Shown one piece after another: positions 25,186-37,272 of a DNA stretch of 64,000 bases. The notes below the pieces were generated by a model. The model was not told where the DNA came from and made no database searches. It saw nothing but the letters and a program-made list of their open reading frames with translations. Each line of letters starts with the position of its first letter. The first letter of the stretch is position 1. Source of the stretch: Cinclus cinclus (taxonomy: Eukaryota; Chordata; Aves; Passeriformes; Cinclidae); NCBI RefSeq assembly GCF_963662255.1, contig NC_085046.1:137779762-137843761 (forward strand), read 5' to 3'. The translations under genes were made by a program, and so were the position numbers.

Positions 25186-25400
25186 CCAGGAGCAGGCTCG
25201 GAGGTCAGCCGAGACACGCGGAGTGCTCCGGGCTGGGGACTCTGCAGTACAGCTCGCCTGCATGGCCCCGCTGCAGGTCACAACAGTGGAGGTATGGCTC
25301 TCAGCGAAGGGAATTCCCCGAGGGGAATGCCACTGGCATCCCATTCCTGATGGCCATTTCTCGTTCGGGGCCGTGTCCCTCCTGTCTGGCTGATTCCATC
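25186..25400. promoter_or_regulatory. Small CpG-rich patch with kappaB-like palindrome
   Basis: GC content and CpG frequency rise clearly above the flanks over about 200 bp. At 25309-25319 the sequence GGGAATTCCCC contains a perfect palindromic match to the NF-kappaB consensus. Immediately after it GGGGAATGCC (25322-25331) is a near match. ATTCCCC (25313-25319) and GGGGAAT (25322-25328) also form a perfect inverted repeat. This could be a small promoter or enhancer, or a first exon. No splice-supported exon was found. Confidence 0.3.
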
Positions 25401-26888
25401 AGGACACCCTGCAGTGAGCATCAGCTGAAAGCCCCTTTAGTCTGAACTCTTTTTGGTGTCATCCTGAACATCTACAGGACAGAGAAACCCTTCCAGAAAT
25501 GTTTTAAAAGCTGTACCTTTTGAGAGGAGAACTCAGAAGCAGTCTTAAGGATTCTTCTGAAGAAAGAGAAAACAATTAAGAGTCCAGATTTTGGTTGACA
25601 CTGCCATGTTTAATAGAAAATTTTGCATCCTGGAGAATCTAAGGGCCACTCCCTTGCAAGTTTAACCTCAATTAGTCTGTTAACCTATTCATATAATTAG
25701 TGTCCTTTAGCTAAACAATGTACATGCAGAGACTAGATTGTTTTATTATTCTAACAAAGAGCTATAACCTGAACTTATTATTTCAAATCAGGAGAGGAAA
25801 TTAAAGGTAAGCACAAAATGTCTTCAAGTAATGATCAAAGAGAATCCTTTGTGATTTTCTCCTGATGTTAATTAATACTGCTTAGTTAGCCTGGTTGGCA
25901 CTGACAATTTCATTTTTCGGAACATCGGGGCTTGCGAAAGATTAAAGGCTAATTTTAAACATACTTGGATTAAATCAGGCATGTACAGCTATTGCATAAT
26001 TCAGAAGGCTAGTTCTAAGTCACTAGGGACATCCACCTTGATTTACAACATGAAAAACTATGCTGGCCATCTTGTAATGGGAGCTTCCCTTCCTATGGGT
26101 AACTTGTATGAATAACACTCCCATAGCACACATGGTCTAAGCATGAGCCAGCTCTGGAAAGGTGTGCTCAGACAAGGAGGAGAACATAGCTTTAGTGGAG
26201 CCTGTGGAGTCCTGAGTAAGAACTTTTAGCCTTTTTTTTCTCCCCTGTCCTCTCTCTTTTTGCATCTCATTTCTTAGGCAGCATCATGCTGGAAGAGGAC
26301 CCCATCCAGACTCACAGGATGAGAATTATTTGATACAGGCAAGAGTGGCAGAGTTGATCTTCAAAGGAGTAGCACAGAGGTCTTCAGAGTCTTTTTGTAG
26401 ATAAGAAATTACACAGGGAGATAACAGCAAAATCTAAGCAAAGTTAAAATCATGTGAGAGAGGCACTTAATCAGGTGAAGGCCTCCTCCTAAAGCCAAAC
26501 CAGCATATGAAAAAAGGGAGTAAGAGATCAGAATAGTTCTGAGTGTGGGGAGAAAAGGCCAGGTAGAAGATGCTGCTGTGTCTGCTTTGCTGAGAGTGAG
26601 ATAATTCTGCCAGAACAAATACCATATATTTCATTTGGTGTCTTCACTCCTTTACTGTTTTCATTCAGTGAGTAGACAGCTGAAATACTGCCAATGAAGT
26701 AAAACAGATTTTATGATGAATAGTCCTACCTCATGAAAAATGAGATTAGAGGACCGCCTAAACTAATTTCAGGTTATTGCATTACAATCTTCATTTCGGA
26801 CTAATTCTCAGTAGCTTTATTCCAGGTTTATGGACAGAAATTTAAAGCCGGTACATTTCACTACATTTTATCATCTGTATCATTCAGT

Positions 26889-26890
<2 letters not shown>

Positions 26891-26919
<29 letters not shown>
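26891..26919. repeat. Poly-T tract (29 T)
   Basis: An uninterrupted T homopolymer. Read on the minus strand it would be a poly-A tail, but no retrocopied sequence was recognised beside it. Confidence 0.97.
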
Positions 26920-26922
<3 letters not shown>

Positions 26923-27090
26923 GAAGCTTTGCAGTGTTCTCTTTAATTTCCAGGAGAATGAATTTCACCTTTTATAACATTCAGAGACAATTATGCTGTC
27001 TTTATGATGAATGATGTCACTCTGATCCCAGCAATAAAAGAGAATGTACTAATGCCAATAAATATATTAACTATATCAATCATTCTCCGG

Positions 27091-27108
27091 TTTTTTTTTT
27101 TTTTTTTT
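27091..27108. repeat. Poly-T tract (18 T)
   Basis: An uninterrupted T homopolymer following CTCCGG. No associated element was recognised. Confidence 0.97.
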
Positions 27109-27659
27109 ACTTTGTTGTTCAGAAGAAATAGCATGCAACCTTGAGCTCTTAATTGGTTAACACTTCCATAAACACCATAATGACTCTTTAAATCTTTCTT
27201 TTTGTCATGAGAATGAGGAAAACATAATGAATAAATAATTGAATACCACAGCAAAACTCAGCACTGATCTATGGGTCACTCAGGAGGTGAACTTGATCTA
27301 AAGATTTATTCAAACTCTACAAGACAAGCTGAGCGGTTTGTGCTGGAAAAAGCTGTATAATACGATATATTTTCACATGCCCTTCCAATTGCAAAAGAGT
27401 TCCTCAATGAAGTGCAAGATTGCAATTGAACAGTGGTATAGAAACATGGGCTGAATCCCACTACAGTCAATGGATGTGGGTCTTCTCTGACACAGCAATT
27501 AAATGAGAAGTATTAGAAAAACAGAATTTCAATCCAAAGATGAAACCAGCCGTAGCTCCCCAGCAGGCACAGGCAAGGTGACACCGGTGTAAGATCAGCA
27601 TCTGCAGCTTGTCCCGTGCTGCCTTCCCTGGGAGCCTCAGCTCTGCTGAGAGCACATCC

Positions 27660-28260
27660 CTGGCTTCCAGTCCCGTTTACCGCGCACGCCACTGACAGGC
27701 AGCGAGCTCCTGAGAGCTTGGGTTTGAAGCTGAACAGCTTTCCCGAGCGGGTTTTTCATTTGCACACTGAAATGACACGTCTGGCTTGAGCGGAGCTCTA
27801 AGCAAGCTCGGAATATGACCCGGCTTTGTTCCCAATGCACGGACAAGTTAAGCGCAGACCGAGTGAAAAAGGCCTGTTTCTTCCCTTTTCATCGGAACAC
27901 GGATTTTCACAAAATGGCTGGGAAATGAGGTGGAGAACACGTTTACAGAACAAGCGAGAGCGGCGGGCCGGCGGCGGGAGCGCTGCCGAACGCGAGCGGC
28001 TGCTGCCACCTCGTGTCAGCGAGCGGAACCGGGACCGGCCCGGGACCGGCCCGGCACCGCCCGGCCCGGAGAGCGGCGGGAGGCTCTCGCACTCCGGTCA
28101 TCCCTCTGCTCGCTTCCCGCTCCACACCCGGCTGTGCATGGACGGGCTCCGTTCCAGGGGCAGCTGCTAAGAGAGCGAGGACAAGGTGGAGCGGAGCAAA
28201 AGGGTGATGGAAGGGAAAAGGTTCTTCTTCAGCCGAACCTGAGCCGTGCACGGGGGGCAC
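27660..28260. promoter_or_regulatory. CpG island, candidate promoter
   Basis: This is the only clear CpG island in the window. By hand count about 32 CpG occur in the 240 bp 27961-28200, while the surrounding kilobases have very few. It contains GC-box-like GGCGGG strings near 27,962 and 27,974, an 11-bp tandem GGGACCGGCCC (28031-28041 and 28042-28052), and an AAAATGGCTG (27910-27919) resembling a YY1 site. Such islands usually mark promoters in birds. No TATA box is evident. Frames crossing it on both strands (up to 132 codons) are long only because GC-rich DNA has few stops. The direction of transcription cannot be fixed: weak splice-donor-like strings exist on both strands. The target gene or lncRNA is unknown. 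Confidence 0.6.
28031..28052. repeat. 11-bp GC-rich tandem duplication inside the CpG island
   Basis: GGGACCGGCCC is repeated head to tail without mismatch. Each unit contains the palindrome GGCC. Confidence 0.85.
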
Positions 28261-28331
28261 TGGCGCTCTTTGCTTCTCTGGGCATTTTCAGCAACACGAG
28301 CAATGCCTCAGGTGCCAAAACTCCCTGACTT

Positions 28332-29052
28332 CATGGAGTCACAGAAGGGTTGGGTGTAAGGGATCTTAAGGATCATCTCATTCCACCCCCCTGCCATGGG
28401 CAAGAATGCTTTACACCAGATCAAGTTGCTCAAAGCCCCATCCCAGCTGGCCTTGAACACTTCCAGGGATGTAGCATCAACAACTTCTCTGGACAACCTG
28501 TTCAACTACCTTACCACTCCTGTAGAAAAGAATTTATTCCTTATAGCTAATCTAAACCTACTCTCTATCAGTTTGAAGCTGTCACTCCTTGTCCTGTCAC
28601 AGCACATCCTTGTCAAAAGTTCCTTTCTGGCTTTTTTGAAGGCCACTTTAGGCACTAGAAGGCTGCTGTAAGCTCAGCCTGGAGCCTTCTCTTCTCCAGG
28701 TTGAACAATTGCAACTCTCTCAAGCTGTCTTAACAGAAGAGGTTCTCCATCCCTCTGATCACCCTCATGGCCCTCATCTGTACTCACTCCCACAGGTCCA
28801 TGTCCTCTTAGGACCCCAGAGCTGCATGCAGCACTCTAGGTGGGGTCTCATGAGAGCAGAGCAGAGGAGAGAATCCCTGCCCTTGACCTTCTGACCACAC
28901 TGCTTTTGATGCAGCCCAGACACAGCTGACTTTCTGGATTGCAAACACACATTGCTGGGTCATGTCAAGCTTCTCATCAACCAACATCCCAGAGATGCTC
29001 TCAACCTGTTCTTTGCCCAGCCTGTATTTGTGCTTGGGATTGACTTGAAAAC
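28332..29052 (-). mobile_element. CR1 LINE, antisense 3' fragment
   Basis: On the minus strand this runs from the ORF2 C-terminal part (about 29,050) to the 3' UTR. On the plus strand it begins with GTCACAGAAGGGTTGGGTGT, the reversed 3' end. Characteristic reversed segments include ACAGGTCCATGTCCTCTTAG near 28,795 and CTTCTCTTCTCCAGGTTGAA near 28,687. Its 3' end lies about 70 bp from the edge of the CpG island. The frames running through it are repeat-derived. Confidence 0.93.
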
Positions 29053-29384
29053 CTTCACCAGTGGTTTATGCCACTAAGCTTCTCTTGGTTTAGGGAGGGA
29101 GGCTGTGCATTTCACGCAGCCACCAAGCACGAGAGCTGGCTCATGTCTCTATGAGAGGAGTGCTGCTACAGCAGCAGCTGGCTCAGCCCCACTCCCAGGT
29201 GTCACCTCACCCGGTGCACTCAGCCAGGCAGGACATCTCCCCACTGGGCTATCAGCACCAGTACAGCTGCACAGCCCAGTCAGACAGGAAAACTGGTTCT
29301 GGCACTGGAAACACTCACCCTACTCTCTCTCCATTCAGAGCATCACACAGCCCTTCATATGCATCTCTCTACTCTGCTTACCAG
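29053..29384. other. Non-coding spacer, moderately GC-rich
   Basis: Nothing recognised. Two overlapping plus-strand frames (up to 107 codons) lack any known domain. Confidence 0.5.
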
Positions 29385-29505
29385 TGTCACACTGTTTAAT
29401 TGCTCCCATTGTAGCCCTTGGACTGTAAGCTTCTTCCTTTAGAGCAGGAACCTTGTTCCTCTGCAGTTCTGCAAAGTGCCAGGCAAAATGCTAATTGTGA
29501 TGACA
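29385..29505 (+). mobile_element. Ancient L2-like LINE 3'-end relic
   Basis: GGACTGTAAGCTTCTTCC (29420-29437), then AGCAGGAACC, TCTGCAG and AAAGTGCCAGGCAAAATGCT follow the order of the L2 3' tail (gactgtaagctcc, gggcaggaacc, agtgcctggcac). The divergence is high, as expected for an old amniote element. A related MIR-type tail is the main alternative. Confidence 0.5.
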
Positions 29506-31908
29506 GTCTCAATTTTGAGAGCATAATTGGCATATGCAATAAGACTAAATAACTTAAATACAACTGGAGAAATACTGAATTATCTTTTAGCTGTAAGAGA
29601 GCCTTCATTTGTCAAAAGCTGTATCCTATCCTCTAAATATAGGAAAACAGTGATAATTGACTGAAACCCATGCTGAGATTTTTTATGGCAATCAATGTAT
29701 CTGTGGTAAGTGGCCCACACATTATCTTTCCTTAGAGAAGATAAGAGAGTACTAAGAAGCAGCAATTATCTACTGGCAAAACCAAACAAAATGCTGCAAA
29801 TATGCACAGAATAAACAGTGAGCCTACCTAATAACTGGGCTCTGAAATGAGCTGACAGTTGCTATGGATAATCACCTTATAACTAACTATTGCAAGTTCT
29901 GACTGCACATCTACAAACATGTTGATTTTACAGTCTATAAAGGAGTTCCTGTCAGTTTTTGCAATAAAGTGATAAAGTAAAAAATGAATGAACCAAACAA
30001 CCAACTTTTTTTTTCTTTTTTTATTGGGAAAGAAAACAATGCCCACAATCTTGGAAAACAGCAGGAGATCAGTAAGAGCTACAAACAGGATACAGAATGT
30101 TTTGTGCTTCTTGGTGCAGGGAAATAAGTTGTAAAGAGACAAGAATAAGGATGGAAAGTCTTGGAAAGCAGAGAAGAGAGGTTATGGATATAGTTAACTA
30201 TACTTGTATTTCCCAACAGAAAGCTGCTTCTGCAAATAAAAAAAAAAGGAAAAGGAATTGGATAGGGCAGCACAAAGAATAATTGTTCAATGAATTCCCA
30301 TAGCTATGGTATTTAGGAGTGTGCAGAAAGCTTTGGGCAGAACACATTACTCTGAGATAAAGCTTGAATTAAAAAAAAAAAAAGATGAAGGACACATGGC
30401 TTGTAATTTTTTTTTTCTGAAGATAAATAAGTCTCTGGATAGGTTTTTATGAAATATTTCTTGGTTTCTTATAGGAGCAGCTGAAGGGTGAGTCACATAT
30501 ATTGATATTGCAAGATATGTGTGTGGGAGGTAAGCCTGGCTCTTGACTCACACTCTGCTGTAATATAAAGCATTATTCACCTGCAGCATAGATGGTTTTT
30601 GCAGTCAAAGTATAGAGGTGAATTAACTGTCTGTGGGTGTCCTCCCTGCACTCTGCTAATACAAGAAAATGTGAGAAAGCAGAGCTGACCATTGATGGGG
30701 CTTGCCTTGGCCATCAGATGTCACTTTTGTGGCATTACGTGTTGCTGGTTTCCATCCCCAGATCACTGTCAGAGTTGGTACAAGCCTTAGTTCTGGAGCC
30801 AACAGCCATGGTACGCGTGAGTTTTTGTGTCAGTTATGAGCAATTAGCCAAATGGGTTATGATTTTATGTACATCTATTAGGCAGATTGGATCTCTCTTT
30901 GGAAACTTGTGAAACTCCTTCCCCCCATGTGTGATGAGGATTTTGTGTGCTTGCTTAAAAGGACAAGTCCATGAAATCCACTAAAAAGACTAATCTGTCA
31001 AAGTACTACCAGGGGCCCATTAAGATTGATTGGATACTGTTTGTACTCATTAATGCCAATCTGCTACCTGACTGTGAGTTTCCTCAGTTTCCTTTCCCCT
31101 TATTTTCAGAGAGAGTATGAAGTTAATATCATGGCCTATATTATAATGCAGCTTAGTCTATCTCCTGTGGTGGTTCTCTAATGGGCTGGGCTTCAACCTC
31201 TGTCCAGAGACCTCTGGCTCTCCCCCTCTGTGCTGCAGGAAAAGGCTGCCTACCACCTTCCCAGCCTCCTGCCTGCTTTGGAGTCCTGCTTTTGTTCCTC
31301 TGAGGGGCTTCAGTGCACTGAAACACCAGTTCTCATCTTTCCAGCTTATCCACACAAGCACAGTGTGTTATGACTGTTACAGCCAAGCCTTTTGATTCTC
31401 AGTGAACATCCATGGAATGATGCATCTGCATCATCAAAGACTGAACTGGCTGCGCATATCAGATCAAACAATTTCAGTTTCCTGACTCTTCTTTTTCCTG
31501 TAGTATTCTCCAATTGGTCGATTTTGCAAACACTGCAGCATCCTTGACTGGAAAAGTGAGTGGACCCTTGCCAGAAGTGATATTTTCTCCTGTGTTGAGC
31601 TGGGATCTCACAGTGTTGCACAGGTCCTGACAGTACTTTTCTGTTGCTGATTACATGACTCCATGTACACCTGACACTGGCCTGTGCACACTCTTGGGCC
31701 ATTCATTCCTGAGCAGTGGCTGATCTCTGGTGTATCTCTGTGTGTTAAAATCAGGCTATAGTTCAACAAGCACTGAAAGCCAGCAGAGCTGCTAAAAGAG
31801 ATTGTATTGTCCCTACTCAGCCATTTCTGTCTCCACATTTTCTTGGCCTGTACCAGGAAAAGTTTGGCCAGCAGGACTCGGGAAGTGATTCTTCCCCTTA
31901 CCACTTCT
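29506..31908. other. Unique non-coding stretch
   Basis: No gene or repeat family recognised. It contains A-rich and T-rich runs near 30,005, 30,240 and 30,370. Frames on both strands between 31,158 and 31,916 (up to 118 codons) show no domain. Confidence 0.5.
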
Positions 31909-32409
31909 GTGGCCACACCTTGAGGACTGCATTCATTTCAGGGCCCTTTAATTTAGGAAGGATACTGAGGTGCTGAAGAGTGTCCAGAGAAGGGCAGCAA
32001 GGCTGGTGAAGGGTCTGGAATACAAATCCTATGAGGAATGTTGAGGGAGATGGGGAAGGCTGAGGGGAGACCTTGCTGTTCTCTGCAGCTCCCTGAAAGG
32101 AGGGTGTAGCCAGCTGAGGTCAGTCTCTTCTCCCAGGAAAACAGCAATAGGAACAAGAGGACACAGTCTTAAGCTGTGCCTGGAAAGGTTTAGATTGGAC
32201 ACTAGAAGGAATTTCTTCATAGAAAGGGTGATTTGGCATTGAAATGGGTTGCCCAGGAGGTTGTAGGATCACTGTCCCTGGAGGAGTTTGAGGAAAGACT
32301 GGATGTGGCACTCAGTGTCATGGTTGACAAGGTGATGTTTGGTCATAAGTTGGACTTGATGATCTCAAACGTCTTTTCCAATCTAGCTGAATCTGTGTTT
32401 CTGTGATTA
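31909..32409 (+). mobile_element. CR1 LINE, 3' fragment
   Basis: It covers the end of ORF2 and the 3' UTR. Landmarks are TCCAGAGAAGGGCAGCAAGG near 31,983, the TTAGATTGGACACTAGAAGG segment at 32,190, and a terminus ending in TTTCTGTGATTA at about 32,409. The frame is broken throughout. It is usual 5'-truncated CR1 debris. Confidence 0.93.
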
Positions 32410-35400
32410 TCTCCTTCCCTGTGTTCAATTCCAGTCCCAAGCCATCCAGCTGCATTTGGCTGTGCCTTTGCTGTCTGTGAAGAAGAGAGTGACACAAGTC
32501 ACCACAGATGACTCTGTGGCATCCCCAAGAAAACAGCCAGTTACAGATTTTATGCCCTTTCCTCCAGCTTCCAGGTATGTTTTTCAGGTGCTCCAGGCTA
32601 TGTGTGTCTTGCTGAGGCACCTGATGTCACCTCTCCCTGTGTCATGTGGACTTTTGACATCCAGAGAGGGACCTTACTTCTCTCCTTAAGGTGTTTTGAA
32701 AGAGACTAAATCTGAAAAATAAGAAAAGTACAATATGAAAATGGGTTTTGATGCTGTTCCAACCAAATAATCCCTGGGGCTTACTAATGGAGACATTTTA
32801 AAATATTTTGCTATTTCTCTTTTCTGGAGGAAGATACTTCTGTTTTCTGAGAGGAGACAAATAAAATCACCAGCTACACTATGTGGGCAAACTACTTGAA
32901 GCTCCCTTTGAGCTTTGGCACTGCACCCTTCTGATAAGGGGCTGCATGCCACTGAGAGTAGGGGGACAGGTGGGCCATTCACCCCATAAAATCATTTCAA
33001 TCCACCTGTAGACCCTAGGCAATGAAGAAAACCAAGGGTTTCAAGAGTTCACCTAACTCAGAGAAGATGTATTCTGAAAGTTCATCCCTGGGAGTATAAC
33101 CTGAATTTTCTGCTGAGGTCACATTGGCTCTGAAGACACGAGACCTGTGCAGCACGTTTTCAGGTTGCACAGTGGCTGCTGCCCATCACTGTTTTTTAAT
33201 TCAGTAGACAGTTGAAGTGCCAAGGTTCCTCATCAGCCATATATACACGACCCTTGGAAAGCAGCAGCATGATCTCTTCCACACCATTACTTTTTATTGC
33301 ATTCACTGTTATCTCTCTGTGAAACAGGGAGACAAAATATCCACAGAGCTATATTCATTCTTTGACAGAACAAGTCTGTTAAGCCTTGTGTGTGACGTGA
33401 AGAACATCAGTCATTTAGAGCCAAACTGCAGTTGAAAAGGTCACAGGCACTGTGGCAGAGTAAATGAAATGTTTAATTCAAATAGAATATCAGTTACAGT
33501 GGTGCTCAAAGTCACTTGTGTTTTCTTTTCCCTAAAGCTCAGCAGAGTATGATTCAGCATCAGCCATAGGCACCCTTTTGTTAAAGAGCTCTTCCAGAAT
33601 GTACTTCAGTTTTATTTTAGAGGTTCTATAAACTGAACAGCAGGTTCCATCTGCAGAACCCTGCCTTGTCTCCCTGGGTTGCAAAGGAAGAGAACTGGGG
33701 AAAAAGGGGAATGTATTTGTATATTTTTGTACATATGGTAACATCAGTCATGAACCCAATTTTGGATGTTTTTTTTACAAGTGAAAACTAGGTTCTGTGG
33801 AAAATGTGAGTTCTTTTAAAAATATGGGGGTTTTTTATGCAGGTTGTTTATGGGAAATAAAAACATTTTGGCTGGAGATCTCATCCTTGTCCTTCAGTTA
33901 GTCTCTCTGCTCCAGGCCCTGGCCAGCACAGCTGCAGACCAGTCTGACCCCAGTTCTGCTCCCACCAGCAGGTACTCTGGGGAGGACTTGAGCTTACATG
34001 GACATGGGGCACTTTTGCCTCTCACTTTCTCCATCTTTATTGTAAGGATTTCACTCTATCACAGCATAATTCAGCAGCAGCCACTCTATGTATTCATGTG
34101 GTTATCTACAGGAGTGGAGAATTTTTTCTTCCATGTGGGGAAACTCACCACCATGACCTATCTCAGCTACAGCCACTCCTGCATTGAAGTGCTTATAACT
34201 GCCATGGACATCAGACTTAAGTGCTGAAGCTTCATCTTAGTTCTTAACCTAGCAAAACACATAATCCAAATATGTTAAACACCAGGTAACACTAACAGTA
34301 CACACTTTTTGAAAATTTATGAATTGTGTCATGACTGTCAGCCTGACAGAAGAGGCCTGGGAAGGGTCAGCAGCACTAGTGCTTTCTTGATTTGCCAGAG
34401 CTTTCATTTAAATGAGAACTGGAAGAGCGTGAGAGGGTGACGTTCCCTGGGACCAGGAAAAATTCACTGCACTGGTCTTTGCTGTGGGCTTAGAGACCAG
34501 CCAAGCTGACACATGTCTGTGGATGGTGCAAAGAGTCCACATGCAAATGAAAATTATGCCCAAAGTTGGGTCATCAAGGAAAAATGCCCAATAAAATGAC
34601 ACCAATTTCATATGTGAATTAGGAGATGGTGAAAAAGAGATTGATGCTGCTGTCTGTGTGATGTTTAGTAGTGATTTATAAAGCATCCAGAGCAGTGCTG
34701 GCTCCTTTGGAGCCAGTGTGGCTCTCTTGGCTACTGTTGGCATGGACAGTGCCCAGTCTGGTTAAGTCACTCACAGGTGCTCCAGCCTTTGCTCCAGCTC
34801 TGCACAGCTCAGCTTTGCTGGTGGAGCTGAGCTGTGTTGGCTCATGCTCGCCCAGGGCTCAGGGAATGCAAACAAGCTGTGACTCACCTGAGCCACAGCA
34901 CCTCTGTGAGCCCTGGATACAAGGCAATGAGTTTCACCAAGCTGCCCTGGAGACTAAGTTTGCTGTCTAAATTTGTAATGAAGCTGCACAGCCTGCAGTC
35001 CAGAGCCTGGTTTAAGAGGAGCATCCATGAAGAAGGCAGAAAGAAGGGCTCTGCTTCCATGGACTCTCTAATTTTTCTCAAATCGACTTTGCACCTCAGT
35101 ATAAACCTCTGTGATTTTAACACTGGCTGGTTATCCATGCTTTTCATTTCTGACATGCTGAGGCTATACATTTGCTGAAAAAGAAAATGACTGAGGAAAG
35201 CAGAGTTGCAGAAGGCATTTGGAGGTTTAGTGATTCACACACAAAAAAAGCCTCTTCTCCCAGGCATGCCTGCCAAGTTCCCATTTTCAACCTCTGATGC
35301 CTTTACTATTAAATTACAGTCACTGAAGCAGATCCTGAATTGGTGCTCCCAAAGACAACAGAAGTTGCTTTGCTGAATGGCAGGAGGCCTAATAGCAGCC

Positions 35401-36933
35401 TCAGCAATCACAGGAACAGCAAGGTCTCTGTTGCCTCTTTGTGGACATCTTGATTTAGGCTCCAAATTTCACTGCTGTAGAGGGTTCCTTGTTTGGTGCT
35501 TTTCCCTGCTAATATACTTATAAAATCACTTACTTTCCTGTTTCTTCATGCTACACCTATTTCACAACTTCCCCCTTATAACTAGATTTTGTGTGGCTTT
35601 TTTTACAGGGTGGTTGTTGCCTTGACTATAAAAAGATCTCTGGTGCAGTTGTGAATGTTTACTCTGTTTTGCGTGGGACCACTCAGAGAAGATGATTTGG
35701 ATAAAGAGAGGGCTTAGATAATGAGCCTGCAGTGTGGGAGTGTGTAAGGAGCTAGAAAGATCTTGCAATTAAACAGCACAAAGAAATCATCTGAACAGAG
35801 CTGGAGGGCACTTGGAGCAAGATGGGCTGGTGGGAGCTGCCTGGAGCCTCTGCAATGCAGTGAGCTGCAGCTCTGCCCCCTGAAAATCCTGTCCCTGGAG
35901 CTCACAGGGGGCCTTCTGACATCAGCCCTGATTACTGCTCACCATGGTTCTCCTAGCCAAGATCAAACATTATTGGGGTCACATGTAATTCCATCTTCTC
36001 TATTTCCTTCTTGCTTTGACAAGGCTAGAGAAAGACTGAAAATAATTTCTTATGTGAAACATGACCTGTTGTTGATGGACTCCTGTATTCATGGGGAGTA
36101 TCTCTTCATATTATTCATGGCATCTTCTCAGTGCAAACATTTCTCAAAGTCCTTAAATGCTGTTTGGTGGCTGTCCCTCATTTTCCCAAGCATCTCTGTC
36201 TCTGAATATTGTTGGGACACACTCATTGCTGCAGCATGTTACAGCACACTTCAATTCAGAAATCTTTTTTTTATGCCACCTTCCTGTGTGTATCTGCAGC
36301 TGTATGTTAGAGAGGAGGGTCCCTTGGAATTTTATCCATAAATACAAAGCAAGACACATATAAATATACATTTATTTCTTCTTGATGGGACAAACACTTG
36401 GAAATATGAATCATTCTGCACTTGTTACATGAGCGAAAAATGGACTGGATGCAGATCACAGCTAGAAGTAGAGCTGCAATACATGCACTGAGAGCAAGGC
36501 CCTCAGTTATATGCCCACATGGCAAATATATTTGTGAGAAAGTTCATCATTCAACACTCAGCCCCTTTTAGCTGCTGTTGCACAGGAATGATTCAGGTCA
36601 ATTCTGAGCACCTCTGGCAGCTTTGCTGCCTTTGTATCATGCTCCACCCTCTGGTATTTGTTCTTATTTTCATTTTTCTGAAAAGCCCCAAATAGCAGTC
36701 AGATAAGTACTGGATGCAGCATTGCTTGGAAAACTGCACACAGGCTTGCCTGCAGCCAGACTCTGCCACTTCCTGCCGGGTGGTGGTGATCATGTCATAT
36801 AAACATACAAACATATGAACATATAAACATATGTGGTTTTTACATGTTTCTGTTGCCTAAAAATCTAATACATTCTTAGCTAAGTGTTTTGAGGTGCAAT
36901 GATATAAATGGGTAAAAAGCAAGATTCAGATAA
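32410..36933. other. Unique non-coding stretch
   Basis: About 4.5 kb without a recognised element. It includes the longest non-repeat open frame of the window (35763-36341, plus strand, 192 codons). That frame has no recognisable domain, no splice context and a composition typical of non-coding DNA. Degenerate ACATATAA-like repeats lie near 36,797-36,832. Confidence 0.5.
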
Positions 36934-37272
36934 AATCACAGAATCATAGAATGGTTTGAACTAGAAGGAACCTTCAAAGGTTGTCCAGCTCCAACCCTCC
37001 TGCAAAGAGCAGGGACATCTTCAACTAGATCAAGTTACTTAGAGCCCAGTCCAGCCTGACCCGGAATGTTTTCAGGGATGGGGCTTCTCCAGCCTCTCTG
37101 GGAAACCTGTGCCAGTGTTTTACCACCCTCATTGTAAAAAATGTCTTCTTTAAATCTAGTCTAAACTATCCCTCTTTTAGGTTAAAACCATTTTCTCTTG
37201 TCCTAGCATAACAGGCTCTGCTAAAAAGTTTGTACTCATCTTTCTTATAAGTCTGCTTTGAGTATTGAAAAT
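36934..37272 (-). mobile_element. CR1 LINE, antisense 3' fragment
   Basis: The plus strand opens with AATCACAGAATCATAGAATG, the exact reversed CR1 terminus. The reversed 3' UTR and last ORF2 codons follow (for example TCTTTCTTATAAGTC near 37,240). The terminus is well preserved, so the copy is comparatively young. Confidence 0.95.

Larger units (their letters stand above)
25401..27659. other. Unique non-coding stretch with two long T tracts
   Basis: No gene recognised. There is a run of 29 T at 26891-26919 and one of 18 T at 27091-27108. GC content rises from about 27.54 kb towards the CpG island. Confidence 0.55.

Noticed and set aside
27826..28328. Frames of 105-132 codons across the CpG island on both strands
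   Set aside because: GC-rich DNA has few stop codons, and none of the products is recognisable. A coding first exon cannot be excluded but is not supported.
35763..36341. 192-codon plus-strand frame
   Set aside because: It is the longest frame outside repeats, but no domain, no splice context and no codon structure was recognised. It is within what chance can give in 64 kb.
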